Positions 42,712 to 47,696 of a stretch of 47,696 nt of DNA are shown one piece after another. The stretch covers positions 1 through 47,696 of the forward strand of contig NZ_LUUK01000175.1 in NCBI RefSeq assembly GCF_001644025.1. Direction: 5' to 3'. Within the stretch, counting starts at the first letter, position 1. Every line of letters begins with the position of its first letter. This stretch comes from Methylomonas koyamae (GTDB lineage Bacteria; Pseudomonadota; Gammaproteobacteria; Methylococcales; Methylomonadaceae). The notes below the pieces were generated by a model, which was not told the DNA's origin, did no database searches, and was given only the letters and a program-made list of their open reading frames with translations. The translations under genes were made by a program, and so were the position numbers.

Positions 42712-43949
42712 GACACGCTATGAACGATAACAACATCGAAAAGGCGCTGAACGCTATACATACGGGTCAGTTTGTCGTGGTGGTCGACGATTTGGATCGC
42801 GAGAATGAAGGCGATTTAATCATCGCCGCCGAAGCAATGACGCCGGAAAAAATGGCATTCATGGTGCGTCATACCAGCGGCATAGTCTGCGTAGCTTTAA
42901 CCGAGGAACGCGCTCAGGCCTTACAACTGCCGCCGATGGTGGCCCGGAATAGCGATGCTCATCATACCGCGTTCACCGTCTCGGTCGATCTGAAACTCGG
43001 CACCACAACCGGTATTTCTGCGAATGACCGTAGCGCCACGGTTAAGGCATTGGCCGACCCCGCGAGCAAGCCGGACGATTTTTCCAGACCCGGTCACGTG
43101 TTTCCGTTGATCGCTAAGCCTCAAGGCGTACTGCAACGACCGGGTCATACTGAAGCCGCTTGCGACCTGACGCGCTTGGCCGGTTTGCAACCGTCCGGCG
43201 TATTGTGCGAGCTGGTCAATGATGCCGGAAGTATCTTGCGAGGTGAAGCCCTTATTGAATTTGCCCGACATTATGATTTGCCGCTACTCTCGATAGCGGA
43301 ACTCATCGCCTACCGGCGACGTAGCGAAAAGTTGATTGAATGGGTTGCCCAAGCCCGAATGCCCACGGAAGCCGGCATCTTCGGAGTACATGTCTACCGT
43401 TCAATTTTGGACGGCTCGGAACATCTTGCCCTGGTCAAAGGCGAGATTGCCGGCCGCGAAAACGTGCTGGTCCGGGTGCATTCCGAGTGTCTGACCGGCG
43501 ATGTACTCGGATCGTTGCGTTGCGATTGCGGCAATCAACTGAAAATGGCGCTAATGCAAATCGCCCAAGCTGGAGCCGGCGTGTTAGTGTATTTGCGCGG
43601 CCACGAAGGCCGAGGCATCGGATTAGCCCATAAAATCCAGGCTTACGGCCTGCAAGACTTGGGGCGCGATACCTTGCAGGCTAATCTGGATCTCGGCCTG
43701 CCAGCCGATGCCCGCCAATACGACATCGGCGCACAAATCCTCACGCATCTCGGGGTTAACAGCTTATTACTGATGAGCAACAATCCCGCCAAATTCACCG
43801 AACTGATGGGGTATCCACTGAAAATCGCTGGTCGGGTGCCGTTGGAACCCAGGCCGAATCCCGAGAATCTGCGTTATCTGCGCACCAAGACTGAAAAGAT
43901 GGGGCATTTACGGGACATAGACAGCTTGCTGGAGGTGAATAGCGTATGA
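42708..43949 (+). CDS. ribBA: Bifunctional 3,4-dihydroxy-2-butanone-4-phosphate synthase / GTP cyclohydrolase II
   Basis: 413 residues. The N-terminal half (to about 205) has the DHBP synthase signatures [37 protein letters not shown] and [16 protein letters not shown]. The C-terminal half is GTP cyclohydrolase II with zinc cysteines in [35 protein letters not shown] and LLMSNNPAK. Both halves look complete, unlike many proteobacterial RibBA proteins with a dead cyclohydrolase half. The start overlaps the previous stop by four bases (ATGA) and the end overlaps the next start likewise. Encoding the first steps of both riboflavin branches inside a flavin-consuming operon would raise FMN supply when sulfur is scarce. 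Confidence 0.9.
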   Translation: MRHAMNDNNIEKALNAIHTGQFVVVVDDLDRENEGDLIIAAEAMTPEKMAFMVRHTSGIVCVALTEERAQALQLPPMVARNSDAHHTAFTVSVDLKLGTTTGISANDRSATVKALADPASKPDDFSRPGHVFPLIAKPQGVLQRPGHTEAACDLTRLAGLQPSGVLCELVNDAGSILRGEALIEFARHYDLPLLSIAELIAYRRRSEKLIEWVAQARMPTEAGIFGVHVYRSILDGSEHLALVKGEIAGRENVLVRVHSECLTGDVLGSLRCDCGNQLKMALMQIAQAGAGVLVYLRGHEGRGIGLAHKIQAYGLQDLGRDTLQANLDLGLPADARQYDIGAQILTHLGVNSLLLMSNNPAKFTELMGYPLKIAGRVPLEPRPNPENLRYLRTKTEKMGHLRDIDSLLEVNSV

Positions 43950-45085
43950 AGATTTTCTGGTTCTTACCGACCAATGGCGACGGACGCTACCTGAATTCCC
44001 AACAAGGACTAAGAGCAGTCGATTACAGCTACTTGCAGCAAATCTCGATGGCCGCCGACCGACTCGGCTATAGCGGTGTATTGGTCCCGACCGGGGTAAC
44101 CTGCGAAGACCCATGGATTGTAGCGTCGTCGTTGATACCGGTGACTGAGCATTTGAAATTCTTAGTCGCGGTGAGGCCGGGCTTAACCTCGCCCACCGTG
44201 GCCGCACGAATGGCATCATCATTAGATCGATTGTCAGGCGGTCGGCTATTGGTCAACGTTGTGGCCGGCGGTGATCCGGTGGAATTAGCAGGCGACGGCC
44301 TGTTTCATGACCATGACAGCCGTTACGAACTAACCGAAGAGTTTCTGACAATCTGGAAACGCCTCATGCAAGGAGAAACGGTTAGTTACCGAGGCAAGCA
44401 TCTACGGGTTGAGCAAGCGAAACTGGCGTTTCCGCCGGTGCAAAGTCCCTATCCACCGTTGTTTATCGGCGCCTCATCGCCAGCAGGTCATCGCTTGACC
44501 GCACAACACATCGATTACTACCTGAGTTGGGGAGAACCTTTAGCTGCGGTCGCTGAAAAAATTCGCGACGTTAAAGCGCAAGCAGCGCAATTGGGCAGAA
44601 CTGTCCGCTTTGGCTTGCGCATCCACGTTATCGTCAGAGAAACCGATGAACACGCTTGGCAAGCCGCTCATGAATTGATTCGCGATGTCGATAGCGAGGC
44701 GATCGCCCAAGCGCAAAAAGCCTATGCCCGCTCCGATTCTGAAGGACAACGACGCATGTCCGAACTTCACGGCGGTTCGCGCGATCATCTGGAAATTGCC
44801 CCCAATCTGTGGGCCGGTGTCGGGCTGGTGCGCGGTGGAGCAGGAACAGCATTGGTCGGCGATCCCGAAACCGTTGCGTTACGCTTAAAAGAATACGCGG
44901 ACCTTGGGATCGATACCTTTGTAGTGTCCGGTTATCCGCATCTTGAAGAAGCCTATCGGGTGGCTGAGTTGCTGTTTCCGTTACTACCCTTGGTGAAGCG
45001 GCGCGATGAAGGCAAGGCGCAACCGGTGGTGCATTTGAGCCCAGTCGGCGATACCGGTCGGGTTGCCCTGAAAAAGGCTCAATAG
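43946..45085 (+). CDS. ssuD: FMNH2-dependent alkanesulfonate monooxygenase (SsuD/MsuD-like)
   Basis: 379 residues, LLM-fold. [92 protein letters not shown] and [20 protein letters not shown] are SsuD signatures; the Cys in the P-T-G-x-x-C-E-D-P loop matches the conserved active-site Cys of SsuD. It releases sulfite from an alkanesulfonate with an aldehyde as by-product; for methanesulfonate that is formaldehyde. It is the last oxygenase in the operon and is coupled to ribBA by four bases. MsuD is an alternative name. Confidence 0.9.
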   Translation: MKIFWFLPTNGDGRYLNSQQGLRAVDYSYLQQISMAADRLGYSGVLVPTGVTCEDPWIVASSLIPVTEHLKFLVAVRPGLTSPTVAARMASSLDRLSGGRLLVNVVAGGDPVELAGDGLFHDHDSRYELTEEFLTIWKRLMQGETVSYRGKHLRVEQAKLAFPPVQSPYPPLFIGASSPAGHRLTAQHIDYYLSWGEPLAAVAEKIRDVKAQAAQLGRTVRFGLRIHVIVRETDEHAWQAAHELIRDVDSEAIAQAQKAYARSDSEGQRRMSELHGGSRDHLEIAPNLWAGVGLVRGGAGTALVGDPETVALRLKEYADLGIDTFVVSGYPHLEEAYRVAELLFPLLPLVKRRDEGKAQPVVHLSPVGDTGRVALKKAQ

Positions 45086-45127
45086 CCGCGCAAGCCAAGT
45101 TTCTTTTCTGAATAAAGCGAGGTCAAT

Positions 45128-45973
45128 TTGTCTACCATCATCGATATGCGTAATCGTCCGGCATTTTTGCACGACTTTTTCGGCGCAAGCCCAGGAACGG
45201 CCGCTTACGAAACAGCAGTCTGGTTAAATCACCGGGTTGGTTCCTTGGACGTCGGGCACTTGGAACGCTCATCAACGCTATCGGGTTACTTAAGCGAGTT
45301 GGAGCAAGCCGGTGTCGACAAGGCTGTGGTGGTTGGTCGGGAAACGCCGGATCTAACGATCGATAACGATCAAATATCGGCCTTGGTTAGCCAAAGCTCA
45401 CGTTTGGTCGGTATCGGTTCGGTGGATATTCAAACGCGCGGAGCCGATTCGGCGATCAGCGAAATCCATCGGGCTGTGCGCGAACTCGGCTTTAAGGCCA
45501 TCAATATCGAACCAGGATTTGGCCTTCCGGCACATCATGCCGACGATCCTCTCCTTGATCCGGTATATCAGACCTGCTTAGAGTTGGGTGTCCCGGTTTG
45601 TCTGATGACCGGCCCCACCACGCCGGACTTTGATTTCGCGCACCCCAATGCGGTGGCTCGCTTGGCACGGCGTTATTCGGACTTAAAAATTATCTGCTAT
45701 CACGGTTACTATCCGTTCGTTAATGAGATACTAGGTGCGGCATTTCGTTACCAAAACATCTATTTAGTACCGGATATGTATATTTTTCAGCCCGGCGCTC
45801 AGCTCTACGTTGAGGCAGCCAATGGATTTTTACAGGATCAGTTACTATTTGGTTCTTCGTATCCATTTAGAGCCCTGTCTCAAACCATAAAAGATTATCG
45901 GTCATTAGGCTTTAAATCGACAGTTTTAGATAACATATTTTTCAAAAACGCGCAAGCGATTCTCAATATTTAA
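45128..45973 (+). CDS. Amidohydrolase_2-like TIM-barrel protein without the HxH motif
   Basis: 281 residues from TTG at 45128 with GAGGT upstream. It reads as a metal-dependent hydrolase/decarboxylase barrel: ELEQAGVDKAVVVGRETPDL, GIGSVDIQTRG, AVRELGFKAINIEPGFG, LLDPVYQTCLELGVPVCLMT, PNAVARLARRYSDLKIICYH and a C-terminal LLFGSSYPFRALSQTIKDYR. The N-terminal IIDMRNRPAFLH lacks the H-x-H metal pair, so only a reduced metal site is possible (HGYY and the S-Y-P-F region remain). It is last in the operon. A role in hydrolysing or decarboxylating an organosulfur intermediate is conceivable; the reaction is unknown. Confidence 0.7.
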   Translation: MSTIIDMRNRPAFLHDFFGASPGTAAYETAVWLNHRVGSLDVGHLERSSTLSGYLSELEQAGVDKAVVVGRETPDLTIDNDQISALVSQSSRLVGIGSVDIQTRGADSAISEIHRAVRELGFKAINIEPGFGLPAHHADDPLLDPVYQTCLELGVPVCLMTGPTTPDFDFAHPNAVARLARRYSDLKIICYHGYYPFVNEILGAAFRYQNIYLVPDMYIFQPGAQLYVEAANGFLQDQLLFGSSYPFRALSQTIKDYRSLGFKSTVLDNIFFKNAQAILNI

Positions 45974-47169
45974 TACCCCCAGACTTCGGCGGAAGTTTCA
46001 GTTTCTTGAGCACTACTTATTCGTATTCCGCTAGTCTCCTTGATATACATTTTGAAAGGGAAAAACAATGGTTTTTCGGTGTTTTCCGATACTTTTGCTT
46101 GGTTTTCCGATGCATTGGCGAGAGCTTTACGGTTAGGCGGGATAATTTCGTACCCGATTAGTTTTGCTCTTACAACATGGCGACTGAGGCCCAATAAACG
46201 GGCCACGGCGAGTTGATTGTGGTTGCAAGCATCGTAGGCTGCCGCGAATAGTGCCTTTTCAACCCGCTCGGCAAGCTGTTCCGGCTGTTGCTCACACAAA
46301 TTTGCAAAAAATGGGTATAAATCATCAAGACTGGATTTCTGAATATCGTTCGACGCCGGACGTAAATTGAGCGTTAACAATTTAAAGTCGTCGGCTGCTA
46401 TTTCCCGAGCCGCTGACACTAAAACCGCATGATGCACCGCGTTTTCCAATTCCCTGATATTACCTGGCCAATAATGACGAAACATCAGCGCTTCCGCATC
46501 TAATGAGAATATCTTATCGGGACAGCCTAGTCGCTTGCCATAGGATGCCAGAAAATGGCGAGCAAGCGGCAATATATCACCAGGCCTCAAACGTAATGGC
46601 TGCAAATTTAAAACCGCCACGCTTAATCGATAATATAGATCTTCTCGAAATCGTCCGGCAATAACCGCTTCTTCCAGATTTACATTCGTCGCGGCAATCA
46701 AGCGCACATTGATCGGAATAGGTTGGCGAGAGCCGACCCGAACCACTTCACGCTCCTGAAGAACTCGCAGTAACTTCACTTGCATTGACAACGGTAAGTC
46801 ACCGATTTCGTCCAGAAATAGCGTACCGCCCGACGCAGCTTCAAACCAACCTTGTTTAAACGTATGTGCCCCGGTGAATGCGCCTTTTTCATGGCCGAAC
46901 AGCTCACTTTCCACGAGCGACTCAGATAACGAACCGCAATTTATTGCAACAAACTGCTCATTCCTACGATGACTGATACTGTGAATATGCCGCGCAATTA
47001 ATTCCTTACCGGTTCCGGTTTCGCCAATGATTAGTATATTCGCTTCGGATGGCGCTACTTGTTTGATACGCTTAAGCAGTTTCTTCGATTGTGGATCTTC
47101 GAATACCAAGGCAGAGGCTTTTATTGAAATAGCCATGTCCTCTGGGTTGTTGAATGCGAGTAAAGTCAT
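45970..47169 (-). CDS. sfnR: Sigma-54-dependent activator SfnR
   Basis: A 399-residue activator lacking an N-terminal sensory domain. AAA+ motifs: Walker A GETGTGKE (49-56), GAFTGA (96-101), Walker B LFLDEIGD (117-124), [17 protein letters not shown], then the Fis helix-turn-helix [20 protein letters not shown] (318-337). The ~60-residue tail after the HTH ([15 protein letters not shown] ...) is an addition compared with the paralogue at 4608-5681, which shares the MTLLAF start. In Pseudomonas SfnR activates the sfn genes with sigma-54 under sulfate limitation. It is convergent to the operon and overlaps its last gene's stop by four bases. It probably acts at the promoter at 37048. Confidence 0.88.
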   Translation of the reverse strand: MTLLAFNNPEDMAISIKASALVFEDPQSKKLLKRIKQVAPSEANILIIGETGTGKELIARHIHSISHRRNEQFVAINCGSLSESLVESELFGHEKGAFTGAHTFKQGWFEAASGGTLFLDEIGDLPLSMQVKLLRVLQEREVVRVGSRQPIPINVRLIAATNVNLEEAVIAGRFREDLYYRLSVAVLNLQPLRLRPGDILPLARHFLASYGKRLGCPDKIFSLDAEALMFRHYWPGNIRELENAVHHAVLVSAAREIAADDFKLLTLNLRPASNDIQKSSLDDLYPFFANLCEQQPEQLAERVEKALFAAAYDACNHNQLAVARLLGLSRHVVRAKLIGYEIIPPNRKALANASENQAKVSENTEKPLFFPFKMYIKETSGIRISSAQETETSAEVWGY

Positions 47170-47308
47170 TAGCGTATTTGAAAGTAGTGGTCTTACAGGT
47201 AGAATAGAAAAAGCAAATCATCCGGTAAATTGACATTATCTGATTTGTTTATCTTGAATGCGTATAACAGAGGGAATGTCGCTCACTCTCGTGATAGCGT
47301 TCGGATAA

Positions 47309-47696
47309 GGGAACCTCTGATTAATTCCCCAAAACAGCAAGTGGTATAATATTCCAACGAAATCGCGGTAGAGACGACGCCCATGGACCAGCCCCAACAA
47401 CTCAGTTTTGCCGATGCCGAATACGCTAACAAAGGCAAAGTGACCCGGCGCGAAAGTTTCTCGGCCAGATCGAAGCCTTATTGCCGTGGTCCATCATTCT
47501 GGCGGTGATCGAGCCACATTATGCGTCTGGTAAAGGACGCGGGCGCAAGCCGTTTCCGTTGAATGCCATGCTGCACGTGCATGTCGCGCAGATTGTCTAC
47601 AACTATTCCGATCCTAGGAGCCTGTCGGACTTAACTTACCAGCACATCTGTTGTCATCCAGCTCAGCGAAGACGGCGGTCGAAGGAAGGATTTGCC
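47309..47696 (+). mobile_element. Left end and 5' part of a frameshifted IS5-family element, truncated by the window edge
   Basis: The end gggaacctctgattaattcc (47309-47328) resembles the IS end at 36942. TATAAT at 47345-47350 is a good -10 box. A transposase frame starts at 47383: MDQPQQLSFADAEYANKGKV then TRRE; one base is missing in the run after cgcgaaa, since only after shifting frame (about 47447) does it continue KFLGQIEALLPWSIILAVIE, then PHYASGKGRGRKPFPLNAML and IVYNYSDP. After that, near 47615, similarity to the usual IS5 transposase is lost. The N-terminal part is typical of IS5; the copy is inactive unless the frameshift is an error. Confidence 0.75.

Noticed and set aside
1-47696. 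tRNA or rRNA genes
   Set aside because: I looked in the gene-free stretches for tRNA arms (GGTTCGANTCC-like T-loop) and rRNA segments and found none that I could support.

Overview
The window reads as a chromosomal segment of a gammaproteobacterium, GC-rich over most of its length. A methylotroph or methanotroph of the Methylococcales type would fit the gene mix (TAT-exported molybdenum hydroxylase, a DUF6152/DUF6644 cluster, a dimethyl-sulfone desulfonation cluster, many IS, rhs and intron remnants). No pmo, mxa or rRNA gene is present, so this placement is an inference.

Layout. (a) 1-4.6 kb is an accessory debris field: an exported cupin protein, a decayed toxin-antitoxin pair, two fragments of rhs genes that share a 44-bp identical block, an intact HI1419/HI1420-type toxin-antitoxin pair between them, the 3' end of a group IIC intron, and a pair of exact palindromic repeats. 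(b) 4.6-9.7 kb, all minus strand, is an operon for an exported molybdenum hydroxylase (2Fe-2S subunit, TAT-tagged molybdopterin subunit, XdhC/CoxI-type maturation factor) followed by a sigma-54 activator. (c) 10-12.4 kb is an ABC ATPase, a polytopic membrane protein and a small HAD protein, minus strand. (d) 12.8-17.9 kb has small conserved genes, then a membrane sulfatase/phosphotransferase-fold protein divergent from a CDP-alcohol phosphatidyltransferase plus a flippase-like membrane protein. (e) 18-22.3 kb has a secreted GH5 glycosidase, an aminotransferase and a FadL-type porin, each apparently its own unit. (f) 22.7-27 kb is a uniformly oriented cluster of uncharacterised exported and membrane proteins ending in a cytochrome c'-like lipoprotein. 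(g) 27.1-31.1 kb is a five-gene cluster of GTP cyclohydrolase II, a RibD reductase domain, a zinc-type dehydrogenase, a 6-pyruvoyltetrahydropterin-synthase-like protein and a GT4 glycosyltransferase. It looks like a GTP-derived small-molecule pathway and is the best candidate here for an undescribed system. (h) 31.4-33.6 kb holds single genes. (i) 34-36 kb holds a TAT-exported vanadium haloperoxidase-family protein with an altered active-site motif, abutting a degraded IS5-family element. (j) 37-47.2 kb is an organosulfur cluster with a well-formed sigma-54 promoter and a hairpin-rich leader: FadL-type porin, FMN reductase, acyl-CoA-dehydrogenase-like protein, SfnG, DszC/SfnB-like monooxygenase, RibBA, SsuD-like monooxygenase, amidohydrolase, and a convergent SfnR-type sigma-54 activator. 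(k) A second, frameshifted IS5-family transposase starts at 47.3 kb, so the organosulfur cluster lies between two IS5 remnants.

How the genes work together. In the organosulfur cluster the FMN reductase and RibBA can supply reduced flavin and flavin precursors to three flavin-dependent oxygenases. These would take dimethyl sulfone through methanesulfinate and methanesulfonate to sulfite, and formaldehyde is released on the way; in a methylotroph that carbon would also be usable. Two sigma-54 activators without sensory domains (4608-5681 and 45970-47169) are clear paralogues with the same N-terminal start, which suggests that the molybdenum hydroxylase operon is controlled by similar logic. 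The GTP-derived cluster (g) and the lipid/flippase module (d) carry complementary activities (base synthesis, glycosyl transfer, phosphoalcohol transfer, membrane translocation), but a link between them is only a hypothesis.
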